64,000 bases of DNA from Saprospiraceae bacterium (GTDB taxonomy: Bacteria > Bacteroidota > Bacteroidia > Chitinophagales > Saprospiraceae), in NCBI GenBank assembly GCA_019187225.1, contig JABAQQ010000027.1:69766-133765 (forward strand), read 5' to 3'. This document shows, piece after piece, positions 52,462 to 62,932 of the stretch. The notes below the pieces were generated by a model. That model was not told the DNA's origin, made no database searches, and was given only the letters and a program-made list of their open reading frames with translations. The stretch's first letter is position 1. Every line of letters starts with the position of its first letter. A program made the position numbers and the translations under genes.

Positions 52462-54000
52462 ATGACAATCCTGTTCCGCTTGCTTTTATTTGCCCTCATA
52501 GCCGTTAAAGTACAGGCCCAGCCCCGACTGAAAGCCACTGCCGAGACTGTCCTGGAAAACCTGTACCAGGCCAATGGCAATAAGATCTACCCCAAACCTG
52601 CCATCGAGATCGTCAGCGACGAACGCCATGCAGCACAGTTCATTCGTCGCAGCAACACCATCCGGATCGGGGTGAAGGTATTCGAGGTCTGCCGCGTTTT
52701 CGGTAAAGACTCGCTGGCGGCGCTGGCCTTTATCATCGGCCACGAACTGGCGCACTCCTTCCAGCTCAACACCCGGCAAACCAGTTTTCTCGCCTACGAC
52801 CAGGAAGATGGCGCCGACGCCAACGCCGAAAAAGATGCCGACATTCAGGGCCTTTTCAATGCCTGGCTGGCCGGATACAATACCGCCGACCTGCTGCCCT
52901 ACATCATTGAAGGCGTGTACGTGGCCTATGATCTGAAGGGGAAGACGCTGTCGGGTTATCCTACCCTCGAAGAGCGCAAACGCACCGCCAAAGATCTGCG
53001 CCTTATTGTGACCGAACTGATCCGGATGTACGAAACGGGAAACTATCTGACTGCCATCGGCCAACATGACCTGGCTGCTGCCTGCTTTCAATACGTGGAA
53101 AACCGCTACAAAGGCCGCGAAGTGTACAATAATTTAGGCGTCAATCTGGTCCTGCAGGCCATGCACCTCTCGGAAAAAAACGTGGATCCCTATGTGTTTC
53201 CACTTGAACTCGACTGCAATACCCGCCTTAAAAAGCCCAAAGCCGACCGGGGCCCCGGCGATCTGACACCCGAACAATGGCAACAACGCGGAGAGTTGCT
53301 CGCCAAAGCCGCCGGGCACTTCGCCCATGCCGCAAAAATGGACTACCAATACCTGACTGCCGAGATCAATTACCTGTGCGCACTCGTGCTGAACGCCAAA
53401 GCCGGCGAAGCCATCGAATATTGCGAGCGCCGTGAATTAGTGAAAAAAGCAGGGCTGCTCAACGCTCCCGCCGCCGGGCAGGAGAAAATAAAACTCGCAC
53501 TCGGCCTGGCTTACGCCTACAGCAACCGCACCGAAGCCATCCCGCTGTTCGATGGACTGAAAAACAGCACCGATGCTTTCGTGCAGTACGCAGCCACGCT
53601 CAATGCCAATGTACTTGCGGGCAGACAGGCGCAACTCAGAGAAGCCCCCCCTTGCCAGATCAACTTCGATACCGATGCAGTCGTGGACGACGTGAAAATC
53701 CACCGGCCGCTCACCGCTGCCTGGACGATATTGGACAATGCCGCCCAAATCGAGATCAGCACAGTATTGAATAAGGCTTCCGAACTGGTGGTGTTCCGCA
53801 CCGGCGGCCAAAACCGACTCAGTTTGCAACGGATGCGTCGCACCGGAGTTGCCCCCGTGTTGTCCGCTGCGACGCATCTCCATGCATTGGCGACCAACCG
53901 TGGATACATCCGGGTGTACCCCGAAAAACGCGCCGCCCTGCTGATCAATGAGGCTCAAAACCAGGCGGTGGAATGGGTGAAATATTATGAATTCAGATAA
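52462..54000 (+). CDS. Secreted gluzincin (M48-like) metallopeptidase with TPR-like tail
   Basis: The 512-residue product has a signal peptide (MTILFRLLLFALIAVKVQAQ) and the zinc motif HELAH at residues 94-98, with the third ligand likely Glu123 in NAEKDADIQG. This is the M48/gluzincin pattern; the rest (residues 200-400) is helical, with a possible TPR (KAAGHFAHAAKMDYQYLTAEINYL). It would degrade proteins or peptides in the periplasm or outside. It follows the anti-sigma-like gene by 21 bases, suggesting it belongs to the same operon. Confidence 0.85.
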   Translation: MTILFRLLLFALIAVKVQAQPRLKATAETVLENLYQANGNKIYPKPAIEIVSDERHAAQFIRRSNTIRIGVKVFEVCRVFGKDSLAALAFIIGHELAHSFQLNTRQTSFLAYDQEDGADANAEKDADIQGLFNAWLAGYNTADLLPYIIEGVYVAYDLKGKTLSGYPTLEERKRTAKDLRLIVTELIRMYETGNYLTAIGQHDLAAACFQYVENRYKGREVYNNLGVNLVLQAMHLSEKNVDPYVFPLELDCNTRLKKPKADRGPGDLTPEQWQQRGELLAKAAGHFAHAAKMDYQYLTAEINYLCALVLNAKAGEAIEYCERRELVKKAGLLNAPAAGQEKIKLALGLAYAYSNRTEAIPLFDGLKNSTDAFVQYAATLNANVLAGRQAQLREAPPCQINFDTDAVVDDVKIHRPLTAAWTILDNAAQIEISTVLNKASELVVFRTGGQNRLSLQRMRRTGVAPVLSAATHLHALATNRGYIRVYPEKRAALLINEAQNQAVEWVKYYEFR

Positions 54001-54047
54001 ATCCGCCCGACCTGAAAACCCCGGCTTTTTCGACCCGAAATCCCTCC

Positions 54048-54084
54048 AATAGCGCCCGCGTCGCTTCGACGTTCGGGCGCTATT
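54048..54084. terminator. Hairpin after the gluzincin gene (possible terminator)
   Basis: AATAGCGCCCG and CGGGCGCTATT form a perfect 11-bp stem around CGTCGCTTCGACGTT. No T run follows, so it may be a bidirectional or weak terminator. Confidence 0.5.
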
Positions 54085-54237
54085 GAATTGAAAGTCAACA
54101 GCCAAATATTCCGGCGTTAAACTTTTTTTAATTTTTTTTTCGCTAAAAAGTCCAATTCTCAGTACCCTGTTGGTTACCTTTACCTCGTCATTTTAATATT
54201 ATTCTTTCGCATTTTTTCACCAAATCTCACTTTCAGT

Positions 54238-57200
54238 ATGAAGCGATTACTAACATCCTTTTGGTTGGTATTCGCTGTTGCGAGCATTGCGCTCGCACAG
54301 CGCGCCATCACCGGCACGGTTACCGGTGACGATGGCGAACCACTCATCGGCGCCACAGTTCGCGCCAAAGATGCCAATGCAGGAACCGTCACCGACGTAA
54401 ATGGCCAATACGTCCTTCGTGTACCTGCCGAGGCGACCGCACTTGTTTTCAGTTATACCGGTTTCGGTACTCAGGAAATCGCGCTCGGCGCATCCAACGT
54501 GGTGGATGTCGTGCTGGTTTCCGGTATCCAACTCGGCGAAACCGTTGTGACAGCGCTCGGCGTTGCCCGCTACAAAAACGAATTGCCCTACGCGGCGCAA
54601 AAAGTAGAGGGCGGCGATGTGTCAAATGTTCGCAACAGTAACATTGTCAACTCCTTGTCCGGTAAGGTTGCCGGCCTGGAGATTCGCCGCAACAACACCC
54701 TCGGCGGCTCTTCCAACATCATTCTCCGGGGCAATAAATCGCTCACCGGCGACAACCAGGCGCTCTTCGTGATTGACGGCGTGCCGGTGGACAACTCGAA
54801 CACCAATACATCTAACCAGCGCACCGGACGCGGCGGTTACGACTACGGCAACGCTGCTGCCGACATCAACCCCGACGACATCGAGTCCATCACCGTGCTG
54901 AAAGGCGCTGGCGCAACAGCCCTCTACGGCTCGCGCGCTTCCAATGGCGTGGTGATGATCACGACCAAAAAAGGCAGCAAACACCGCGGGATCGGCGTGT
55001 CCGTCAACGCCGGTGTGAACTTTGGCAAGTACGACAAATCTACTTTTATCGAATATCAGGACAAGTACGGGGCCGGCTATGGCCGCTATTACGTTGATGT
55101 GGTCGGCACCGATGCCAACGGAGACCCGATCTATTACGAAGACCTGCCGGAATCGGATGCCAACGACATTTACTTCTTGAACCGCGACATTAATGGAGAC
55201 GGCATATTAGATAAAATAACACCTACCACCGAAGATGCTTCCTATGGCGCTCCGTTCGACCCGAATTTGCTGGTTTACCAGTGGGATGCCTTCGACCCGA
55301 CCTCTCCCAATTTTGGCAAAGCGCGTCCCTGGCTCCCGGCGGCGAATGACCCCGGAAGTTTTTTTGAAACGGCATTCGGCACCAACTACGGCTTCACCGT
55401 GGATGGCACCAATGACAAAGGCTTTTTCAAACTCGGCTATACCAAAAACAAAGACGACGGCATTATGCCCAACAGCCGCGTGGAAAAAGACGTGATCAAC
55501 TTCGGAGCAGGCTTTAACCTGACGGACCGGCTGAATTTGTTTGCCAACGCCAACTACACCGCAACAGATGGTTTGGGGCGTTATGGCACGGGCTACGACG
55601 CCGAAAACCTGATGACCAACTTCCGCCAGTGGTGGCAGACCAACGTAGATGTTCAGGATCAACGGGCTGCTTATGAACGCACCGTAGCAGCCGGAATGGC
55701 ACAAAACATCACCTGGAACTGGGTTGACCCGGATGTTCTGGTGCCGATCTACTGGGACAATCCCTACTGGACGCGGTTTGAAAACTATCAGAACGACCAC
55801 CGCAACCGCTACTTCGGTTATGCCGGTCTGACCTACAAACTCACCGATTGGCTGAACGCAACCGGGCGTATTTCACTCGACCAATACGATGAAGTCCAGG
55901 AAGAGCGCAACGCTGTAGGCAGTATTGACCTCTCGCGCTACTCCCGCTTCAACCGCAACTACCGTGAATTGAACTACGACGGCTTGCTCGAAGTGCCGCA
56001 ACGCAACATCACCGACCGCCTGAAATTCGACGCTTTGGTTGGTGTCAATATCCGCAAAACGGACATCTCTTCCATCCTGGCCGCTACCAACGGCGGATTG
56101 TCCATTCCGGGCCTGTATTCGCTGTCCAACTCGGTCAACTCCCTCCTGCCGCCAACAGAAACGCAAACACAACTGCAGGTGAACGGCGTATTCGGCAAAG
56201 CCGGTTTCGTTTGGGATCGCTGGGCTATCCTCGACCTCACGCTGCGCCGCGACCAGGCGTCGTCGCTCCCGCAGGACAACAACGCGTATTTTTACCCATC
56301 CGCTTCGCTGGGCATCGTTTTCTCCGAATGGATGGGCGAGGGCCGTTCCGGCGTGACTTTTGGCAAATTGCGTTTCAACTACGCAGAAGTGGGCAACACC
56401 GCTCCGCCATTGGCCGTACTCGACGCTTTCCGCCTCGATGCAGGCTTCGGCGACGCTTCCCTGGCGCTTTTGCCGACCACAAAAAACAATCCCGGTCTGA
56501 AGCCCGAGCGTACCAAAAGCCTGGAAGCAGGTCTTGAAATGCGTTTCTGGGAAGATAAAGTGGGTTTCGATGTGTCGCTGTACCAAACGAATACGATTGA
56601 CCAGATCTATCCCGCCGCCGTTTCGCGCGCAACCGGTTTTGCAGCCAAATACATCAACGCGGGTGAAATCGAGAACAAAGGCGTGGAAGCATCGCTCTTC
56701 TTCCGTCCGGTGAACACGCCCAACTGGAGCTGGCGCGTGGAATTCAACTGGGCTATGAACCGCAACGAAGTGGTGACCCTCGGTGGCGAATTGCAAAACC
56801 TGCAACTGGCTACCTTCCAGGGCGGTATCAGCATCAATGCAGCGGTGGGAGAGCCTTACGGCACCATTCGCGGCAGCAACTTTGTGTACACGAATGGCCG
56901 CCGCACCGTGGGCGACAACGGCCGTTATCTGTTCAGCGCGACTTCCAGCGAGATCATCGGCGACGTCAATCCCGATTGGATAGGCGGTGTGTATAATACC
57001 GTCCGTTATAAAAACGTATCGCTCGGTTTCCTCGTAGACATGCGCCAGGGCGGCGACATGTTCTCCCTCGACCTCTACTATGGCCTGGCTACCGGACTCT
57101 ATCCCGAGACTGCCGGCAAAAACGATCTGGGCAACGACTTGCGCCTGCCGATCGCAGAAGGCGGCGGTATCATCATGGATGGCGTGAAAGCCGACGGCAC

Positions 57201-57522
57201 GGAAAATACCACCCGTGTGAGTGCCACTAACTACGGCTCTTACGGCTACGCGCGCATCCCGGCAGCCGGCTTCATTTACGATGCCAGCTTCATCAAACTG
57301 AGAGAGGTTAACCTGACCTGGGACCTGCCGAGCCGCTGGTTTGCCAAGGGCATTCGCGGATTGTCATTGGGTGCTTATGGCCGCAACCTGTGGATTCTCC
57401 ACAAAAACATTCCATACTCCGATCCCGAAGAAGGCATTTCGTCCGGCAACGTACAAGGCTACCAGGGCGGCGCTTACCCGTCCGTGCGCACTTTCGGTGT
57501 GAACCTTAACGCTAAATTCTAA
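54238..57522 (+). CDS. SusC/RagA-like TonB-linked outer-membrane transporter
   Basis: The 1094-residue product has a signal peptide (MKRLLTSFWLVFAVASIALAQ), a CarboxypepD_reg-like domain (RAITGTVTGDDGEPLIGATV), a plug (IILRGNKSLTGDNQALFVID, LKGAGATALYGSRASNGVVM) and a barrel ending in FGVNLNAKF. It is closely similar in layout and N terminus to the SusC protein at 20639-23746. The SusD partner follows 11 bases later. The substrate is unknown. Confidence 0.93.
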   Translation: MKRLLTSFWLVFAVASIALAQRAITGTVTGDDGEPLIGATVRAKDANAGTVTDVNGQYVLRVPAEATALVFSYTGFGTQEIALGASNVVDVVLVSGIQLGETVVTALGVARYKNELPYAAQKVEGGDVSNVRNSNIVNSLSGKVAGLEIRRNNTLGGSSNIILRGNKSLTGDNQALFVIDGVPVDNSNTNTSNQRTGRGGYDYGNAAADINPDDIESITVLKGAGATALYGSRASNGVVMITTKKGSKHRGIGVSVNAGVNFGKYDKSTFIEYQDKYGAGYGRYYVDVVGTDANGDPIYYEDLPESDANDIYFLNRDINGDGILDKITPTTEDASYGAPFDPNLLVYQWDAFDPTSPNFGKARPWLPAANDPGSFFETAFGTNYGFTVDGTNDKGFFKLGYTKNKDDGIMPNSRVEKDVINFGAGFNLTDRLNLFANANYTATDGLGRYGTGYDAENLMTNFRQWWQTNVDVQDQRAAYERTVAAGMAQNITWNWVDPDVLVPIYWDNPYWTRFENYQNDHRNRYFGYAGLTYKLTDWLNATGRISLDQYDEVQEERNAVGSIDLSRYSRFNRNYRELNYDGLLEVPQRNITDRLKFDALVGVNIRKTDISSILAATNGGLSIPGLYSLSNSVNSLLPPTETQTQLQVNGVFGKAGFVWDRWAILDLTLRRDQASSLPQDNNAYFYPSASLGIVFSEWMGEGRSGVTFGKLRFNYAEVGNTAPPLAVLDAFRLDAGFGDASLALLPTTKNNPGLKPERTKSLEAGLEMRFWEDKVGFDVSLYQTNTIDQIYPAAVSRATGFAAKYINAGEIENKGVEASLFFRPVNTPNWSWRVEFNWAMNRNEVVTLGGELQNLQLATFQGGISINAAVGEPYGTIRGSNFVYTNGRRTVGDNGRYLFSATSSEIIGDVNPDWIGGVYNTVRYKNVSLGFLVDMRQGGDMFSLDLYYGLATGLYPETAGKNDLGNDLRLPIAEGGGIIMDGVKADGTENTTRVSATNYGSYGYARIPAAGFIYDASFIKLREVNLTWDLPSRWFAKGIRGLSLGAYGRNLWILHKNIPYSDPEEGISSGNVQGYQGGAYPSVRTFGVNLNAKF

Positions 57523-57533
57523 AAAAAATAAAC

Positions 57534-58970
57534 ATGAAAAAAATACTAATGCTTCTATTGCTCACAGGATTTGCATATTCCTGTGACAAAGACTTTGAAG
57601 ACTTGAACGTGGACAAGAAAAATCCCGCGGCCGTACCGCCGGGCCCCTTGTTCTCCTACGCTCAAAAAGAGCTCATAGATGTCATGACGACGCCCAACGT
57701 AAACGTCGGCATTTTCCGGCTCCTGTCGCAATACTGGACGGAAACGACTTATACGGACGAAGCGAACTACGACCTGGCTACCCGCAACATTCCGCAGAAT
57801 TTCTGGAATACGATCTATCCGAACGTACTCAACAACCTGAAGGAATGCCAGCGCCTGATCCCAAGCCAGGACGTGGCTTTCTTCCCGAGGGAAGTGCAGG
57901 AAAACCAGGATGCATGCGCCGAGATACTGAACGTATACTCTTACATGATACTGGTCAATACCTTCGGCGATGTTCCGTATACGGAAGCCCTGGACATCGA
58001 GGGTAAGGTGTATCCGAAATACGACGATGCGAGAACCATTTACGACAACCTGGCCACGCGCCTCGATGCTGCTATTAACACCATTGACGTAAATTTCGGC
58101 GGCTTCGGCGGCAACGATCTGCTGTACGGTGGCGATATGGCCGGGTGGCTGACTTTTGCCAATACGCTGAAACTTCAACTCGGCATGATGCTCGCCGATG
58201 TGGATGCGAACAAAGCGAAAGCGATGGTGGAAGCGGCAGCCCCCGGCGCTATTTCTTCCAACGCGGAAAACGTAGCATTTCACTACCTCTCCGCTCCGCC
58301 CAACACCAACCCGGTATGGGTTGACCTGGTGCAAAGCGGCCGTAAGGACTTTGTGGCAGCCAATACCATCGTTGACTTTATGAAAGGTTTAAGCGATCCA
58401 CGCATCCCGCTGTATTTTACAACGGATGCCTCCGGTGGCTATAGCGGTGGTATTTATGCCGCCAGCAACAATTACCAGGCCTATTCCAAGCCTGCCAATG
58501 TTATCATAGATCCCACGAACGAAGCGTTGTTCTATGACTACGCCGAGGTGCGCTTCCTCCTGGCAGAAGCAGCTGAAAGAGGCTTTAGCGTGGGCGGAAC
58601 AGCAGCCGAGCATTACGAAGCCGCTATCCGGGCCTCCATCGAATATTGGGGCGGCTCGTCAACGGATGCCGACGCCTACCTCGCCAATCCGGATGTAGCG
58701 TATGCCACCGCTCCCGGCGACTGGAAAACGAAAATCGGTAACCAGAAATGGATCGCGCTCTACAACCGCGGATTCGAAGGATGGACGGAATGGCGCCGCC
58801 TCGATGCCCCCACGCTCAACGTGCCGGACGGTCTGACCTACAACGATATTCCGAAACGCTACACCTATCCGGTTCAGGAACAAACCCTGAACGCCACCAA
58901 CTGGAGTAACGCAACGAGCAACGGCGTGAAAGACGTTGTCACCGAACGCCTGTTCTGGGATATTCAGTAA
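57534..58970 (+). CDS. SusD/RagB-like nutrient-binding lipoprotein (SusD-like_2)
   Basis: The 478-residue lipoprotein (FAYSC, Cys17) shows NTFGDVPYTEALDIEGKVYPKYDDA, LLYGGDMAGWLTFANTLKLQLGMML and YAEVRFLLAEAAERGF, the SusD-like_2 pattern. It forms the lid of the SusC channel encoded upstream. A strong terminator follows. The pair could be a target of the sigma/anti-sigma module upstream, but no FecR-type regulator is present. Confidence 0.92.
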   Translation: MKKILMLLLLTGFAYSCDKDFEDLNVDKKNPAAVPPGPLFSYAQKELIDVMTTPNVNVGIFRLLSQYWTETTYTDEANYDLATRNIPQNFWNTIYPNVLNNLKECQRLIPSQDVAFFPREVQENQDACAEILNVYSYMILVNTFGDVPYTEALDIEGKVYPKYDDARTIYDNLATRLDAAINTIDVNFGGFGGNDLLYGGDMAGWLTFANTLKLQLGMMLADVDANKAKAMVEAAAPGAISSNAENVAFHYLSAPPNTNPVWVDLVQSGRKDFVAANTIVDFMKGLSDPRIPLYFTTDASGGYSGGIYAASNNYQAYSKPANVIIDPTNEALFYDYAEVRFLLAEAAERGFSVGGTAAEHYEAAIRASIEYWGGSSTDADAYLANPDVAYATAPGDWKTKIGNQKWIALYNRGFEGWTEWRRLDAPTLNVPDGLTYNDIPKRYTYPVQEQTLNATNWSNATSNGVKDVVTERLFWDIQ

Positions 58971-59010
58971 AAATTGTCCTGCTCTGAAAGTTCAATACTG
59001 TTTTTAATGC

Positions 59011-59048
59011 GAGCGGCTGTTCCTTCCTGGAGCAGCCGCTCTGCTTTT
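59011..59048 (+). terminator. Rho-independent terminator after the second SusC/SusD pair
   Basis: GAGCGGCTG and CAGCCGCTC pair around a TTCC/GGA extension and are followed by TGCTTTT. It is about 40 bases after the SusD stop; the rest of the gene-free stretch 58971-59288 holds nothing I recognise. Confidence 0.8.
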
Positions 59049-59288
59049 CGATGAAAGCAGGCCTTCTCTGCCTTTTTGTCGCCCTCTTTTTGTCCGCCTC
59101 TGCCAAAAACGTTTTATTTTTCGGATGGCAGATTATTTGCCTGTTGTCAATTGCGTTTAATAGCCGCACTTTTGCTGTCAGTTTGACACAAATCACTTTT
59201 TACCCACATTCTTTCGGCCAAATTCTGAAAGTTTGCGTTTAGTTTTCATCCTAATCTCTGAACTCCCGGCCGTCCACCGTTTTACCGT

Positions 59289-61790
59289 ATGAATATGTTT
59301 GATAACTGGTTAATGTCCCAACAGTCGGACGATGAGCCCGACTTCGTGCCGCTCTTTTCTCTGGAAGACGACGACGAGGCAAAACAAGGCGAGGTTTTTC
59401 CCGAAACCCTGCCCATTTTGCCCCTGAAAAATACCGTGCTGTACCCCGGCATCGTCACCCCCATCACCGTCGGGCGCGATAAAAGCATCCGCGCCGTTCA
59501 ACGCGCTTATGAAGAAAACCGCTACATCGGCGTGCTTTCTCAAAAAGACGTAAAAATTGAAAATCCCACCATTCGCGACCTCTATCGCGTCGGTACCATT
59601 GCCCGCATCCTGAAATTGCTGAAAATGCCCGACGGCTCCACCACTGCGATCCTGCAGGGGCGCAAGCGGTTTTATCTCGACGATATGCTGAGCGAAGACC
59701 CCTACATGATCGGGCAGGTGAGCACGCTGGAGTACGAACAGCCGAAAAACAAACTCGAATTCCGGGCCCTTATCAGCAGCGTGCGCGATGCCGCGCGGCA
59801 GATCATCGAATTGTCGCCTCAAATCCCCTCGGAGGCTGTCGTTATGTTGAAAAACATCAACAACGACAATTTCCTGCTCAATTTCATCGCCTCCAACCTG
59901 GGCATCAAGGTCAACGAAAAGCAGGACATCCTGGAGATCAACAACCTGAAAGACAAAGCCAGCGCCATTCTCCACCACATGGATGCGGAATTGCAGTTGC
60001 TGGAATTGAAAGATCAGATCGAGACCAAGGTCCGCACCGACATAGAGAAACAGCAGCGCGACTACTTCCTCAGCCAGCAATTGAAAACCATTCAGGAAGA
60101 GCTCGGCCAAAACCCGCAGGAAGAGGAGATCAACGACCTGTTGCGCAAAGCAGCCAAGAAAAAGTGGCCCAAAAACGTACAGGAAGTTTTTACCCGCGAG
60201 ATCAACAAACTCCGCCGTGTCAACCCGCAGGTGGCAGAATACGCCATTGGACTGAATTACCTGGAAACCCTGATCGAGTTGCCCTGGATGGACTTCACGA
60301 AGGATAACTTCGATCTGAGAAGGGTGAAAGAAGTGCTCGACAAAGACCACTACGGCCTGAAAAAAGTGAAGGAACGCATCCTCGAACACCTGGCTGTGTT
60401 GAAGTTGAAAGGCGACATGAAGGCGCCTATCCTTTGCCTCGTCGGCCCTCCCGGCGTCGGCAAAACGTCGCTGGGCAACAGCATTGCCCGTGCTTTGAAG
60501 CGCAAATACATCCGCATGAGCCTCGGCGGCCTGCACGACGAAGCGGAAATACGCGGCCACCGCAAAACTTATATCGGCGCCATGCCAGGCCGTATCGTGC
60601 AATCGCTGAAAAAAGCGAAGGCCGGAAACCCTGTTTTTATTCTCGACGAAATAGATAAAGTTGGCAAAGACTTCCGGGGTGACCCATCCTCCGCGCTGCT
60701 TGAAGTGCTTGACCCCGAGCAAAATACAACATTCTACGACAACTACCTTGAGTTGGAATACGACCTCTCGAAGGTCTTGTTCATCGCTACGGCCAATTCG
60801 CTTTCCACCATTCAGCCGGCCTTGCTGGACCGCATGGAGATCATCGAGATTGCCGGCTATTCTCTGGAAGAAAAAGTCGAGATCGCCAAGCGGCACCTCA
60901 TTCCCCTGCAGCGCAAAGAACACGGCCTCAAACCGGGGCAGGTGAAAATCGGAAGCAAAACGCTGGTGAAGATCATCCAGAGTTATACCGTCGAGAGCGG
61001 GGTGCGCAACCTCAACCGCGAAATCGGTTCCGTCATGCGCCATATCGCCAAGCGTGTGGCGATGGAAGAGTCATACGAAGTGATGGTAAAACCCGAGCAC
61101 CTGCACGACATTCTCGGCCCTACCAAATACGACGCGGAAGTCTACCAGGAAGCGCAGGCCCCCGGTGTGGCCATCGGCCTGGCATGGACAGCCGTGGGTG
61201 GTGAGATACTGTTCATCGAAGTCAGCCTCAACAAAGGCAACGGTCGCCTGCAACTCACCGGCAACCTGGGCGATGTGATGAAAGAAAGCGCCGGCACGGC
61301 GCTCAGCTACATCAAGGCCCACGCTGAATCGCTGGGCATAGATGCAGAGGTGTTTGACAAAAAAGACATTCACATTCACATACCTGAAGGCGCCATCCCC
61401 AAAGACGGCCCGTCGGCAGGGGTCACCATGCTGACAGCCATCACCTCGGCATTTACCGACAAGCCTTTAAAACCGTTCCTGGCGATGACCGGCGAGATCA
61501 CCCTGCGCGGCAAGGTGCTTCCCGTGGGCGGTATCAAGGAAAAGATACTCGCAGCCAAACGCGCTGGCATCAAGGAAGTACTCCTGTGCAAGGACAACAA
61601 AAAGCACGTGGAGGAAATCGAACCGGAGTACATCCAGGGTTTGAAATTCCACTATGTTGACAAAATGGATGAAGTGCTGGAGTTGGCGATAGGATTGATA
61701 AAAGAGGAAAAAGTAAAGGAGAATGGCATGGCGAAGGAGAAAAAACGGAAAACGGTGGGCGTCGTTCGGCAGCAAATTCCGGCGGCGTAA
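59289..61790 (+). CDS. lon: Lon protease (ATP-dependent)
   Basis: The 833-residue product has the Lon N-terminal substrate domain ([19 protein letters not shown]), an AAA+ module with Walker [11 protein letters not shown], Walker [11 protein letters not shown], and the Ser-Lys proteolytic site ([11 protein letters not shown] with Ser; [14 protein letters not shown] with Lys). It degrades misfolded and regulatory proteins in the cytoplasm. Its stop overlaps the start of the antitoxin-like frame. Confidence 0.95.
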   Translation: MNMFDNWLMSQQSDDEPDFVPLFSLEDDDEAKQGEVFPETLPILPLKNTVLYPGIVTPITVGRDKSIRAVQRAYEENRYIGVLSQKDVKIENPTIRDLYRVGTIARILKLLKMPDGSTTAILQGRKRFYLDDMLSEDPYMIGQVSTLEYEQPKNKLEFRALISSVRDAARQIIELSPQIPSEAVVMLKNINNDNFLLNFIASNLGIKVNEKQDILEINNLKDKASAILHHMDAELQLLELKDQIETKVRTDIEKQQRDYFLSQQLKTIQEELGQNPQEEEINDLLRKAAKKKWPKNVQEVFTREINKLRRVNPQVAEYAIGLNYLETLIELPWMDFTKDNFDLRRVKEVLDKDHYGLKKVKERILEHLAVLKLKGDMKAPILCLVGPPGVGKTSLGNSIARALKRKYIRMSLGGLHDEAEIRGHRKTYIGAMPGRIVQSLKKAKAGNPVFILDEIDKVGKDFRGDPSSALLEVLDPEQNTTFYDNYLELEYDLSKVLFIATANSLSTIQPALLDRMEIIEIAGYSLEEKVEIAKRHLIPLQRKEHGLKPGQVKIGSKTLVKIIQSYTVESGVRNLNREIGSVMRHIAKRVAMEESYEVMVKPEHLHDILGPTKYDAEVYQEAQAPGVAIGLAWTAVGGEILFIEVSLNKGNGRLQLTGNLGDVMKESAGTALSYIKAHAESLGIDAEVFDKKDIHIHIPEGAIPKDGPSAGVTMLTAITSAFTDKPLKPFLAMTGEITLRGKVLPVGGIKEKILAAKRAGIKEVLLCKDNKKHVEEIEPEYIQGLKFHYVDKMDEVLELAIGLIKEEKVKENGMAKEKKRKTVGVVRQQIPAA

Positions 61791-62071
61791 TGTTTTTGAC
61801 AATCAATCTTAGTCGCTTAACTTTGAATAAAATTTTTGCTAGGACAATCAAGCAACAGTTGACTTTGGAAATTGAAAAGGCAAGTCCGGAAGTGTTGGCT
61901 CAATTGTTTGAGTTTTTGCAATTTTTGAAAAAAAGTCGCTCAAAGGCAACGGGATCAAAGCAAGAAGGCCATTTTCTGGACGACCTACGTGGAAGCATTT
62001 CGCCGGAAGACGGTGAGGAACTTGATGCAATTGTAAGTCGTGAATTTCAACAAATTGAGGGCGAATGGTAG
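61790..62071 (+). CDS. Antitoxin-like protein next to a PIN remnant
   Basis: The 93-residue product has an amphipathic helix (TIKQQLTLEIEKASPEVLAQLFEFLQFLKK), then a GHFLDDLRGSISPEDGEELDAIVSREFQ tail typical of small antitoxins that accompany VapC-like PIN toxins. The listed start overlaps the lon stop; a later start may be used. The PIN frame just after it is broken, so the pair is probably inactive. Confidence 0.55.
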   Translation: MFLTINLSRLTLNKIFARTIKQQLTLEIEKASPEVLAQLFEFLQFLKKSRSKATGSKQEGHFLDDLRGSISPEDGEELDAIVSREFQQIEGEW

Positions 62072-62072
62072 C

Positions 62073-62267
62073 AATGTTGATATCCAAAACCTTAATGTCG
62101 CCGAATCCTACGCTGAAATCCGCAAACACATGAAAGCAAAAGGCCGCCCTATTCCCGAAAATGACATTTAGATTGCCGCTACAGCGATAGCCTATGGGCT
62201 GAAACTAATTACCCGCGACCAGCATTTTGCCAACATAGATTTTCTGAACGTAGAGTTTTGGAAATAA
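62073..62267 (+). pseudogene. Broken PIN-domain (VapC-like) toxin remnant
   Basis: In frame from 62073: AESYAEIRKHMKAKGRPIPENDI, a TAG stop at 62169-62171, then IAATAIAYGLKLITRDQHFANIDFLNVEFW and a final TAA. Intact VapC-type proteins read PENDIWIAA at this point, so TGG to TAG is the likely mutation. The upstream half, with the first acidic catalytic residue, is missing. The antitoxin-like gene precedes it. Confidence 0.7.
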
Positions 62268-62321
62268 AAAAAGCGATTTGGTAACTTGGCCTGACCGCTT
62301 TTCTTTTTCCTATCTAAGCCT

Positions 62322-62915
62322 ATGTACGCATATATCAAAGGTGAAATCACTTTCCGCAGCCCGGCTTTTATCACCCTGGAAGTCAACGGAATTGGTTTCC
62401 ATGTGAACATCCCGCTCAGCACCTACACCGCCATCGAAGGGCAGGAACGGGCGACGATCTATACCCATCTTATTGTGCGGGAGGACGCCCACACGCTTTA
62501 TGGATTTGCCACCCAGACCGAACGCAATATGTTCGTTCTGCTCATCGGAGTCACCGGCGTGGGCGCCACTACCGCTCAACTCATCCTTTCCGCCATGTCA
62601 GTGGATGAGGTGCGTGCCGCCGTCATCGGCGAACAGGCGCACGTGCTCCAGCGCGTGAAAGGCATCGGCGCCAAAACGGCCAAACAGATTATCCTCGACC
62701 TGAAAAGCAAACTCACTAAAGATGCGTCCGAAGGATCGCCGGTATTGTTGCCTTCCTCAGATAATGCCATGCGCGAAGAAGCGCTTTCGGCACTTATTGC
62801 CCTGGGTTTCAACCGGATAGCCGTGCAAAAAGCGTTGAATCAAATTTTAAAGGACAATCCGGCTGTCGGAAAAGTGGAGGATTTGATCAAATTGGCGCTG
62901 AAGGCGCTGGGGTGA
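62322..62915 (+). CDS. ruvA: Holliday junction branch-migration protein RuvA
   Basis: The 197-residue product has the RuvA OB domain (MYAYIKGEITFRSPAFITLEVNGIGFHV), helix-hairpin-helix motifs (LIGVTGVGATTAQLIL and VKGIGAKTAKQIILDLK) and a C-terminal domain III for RuvB binding. It binds four-way junctions to guide branch migration with RuvB. No ruvB lies alongside, which is common. It converges with the lipoprotein gene. Confidence 0.95.
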   Translation: MYAYIKGEITFRSPAFITLEVNGIGFHVNIPLSTYTAIEGQERATIYTHLIVREDAHTLYGFATQTERNMFVLLIGVTGVGATTAQLILSAMSVDEVRAAVIGEQAHVLQRVKGIGAKTAKQIILDLKSKLTKDASEGSPVLLPSSDNAMREEALSALIALGFNRIAVQKALNQILKDNPAVGKVEDLIKLALKALG

Positions 62916-62932
62916 GATTATAGTCATTATAG

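Noticed and set aside
51002-58970. Sigma/anti-sigma pair as a FecI/FecR regulator of the SusC/SusD genes
   Set aside because: The anti-sigma-like protein has TPRs and no FecR domain, and the SusC N terminus shows no signalling (STN) extension.
59310-61043. 577-codon frame opposite lon
   Set aside because: A shadow frame; lon shows complete family motifs on the plus strand.
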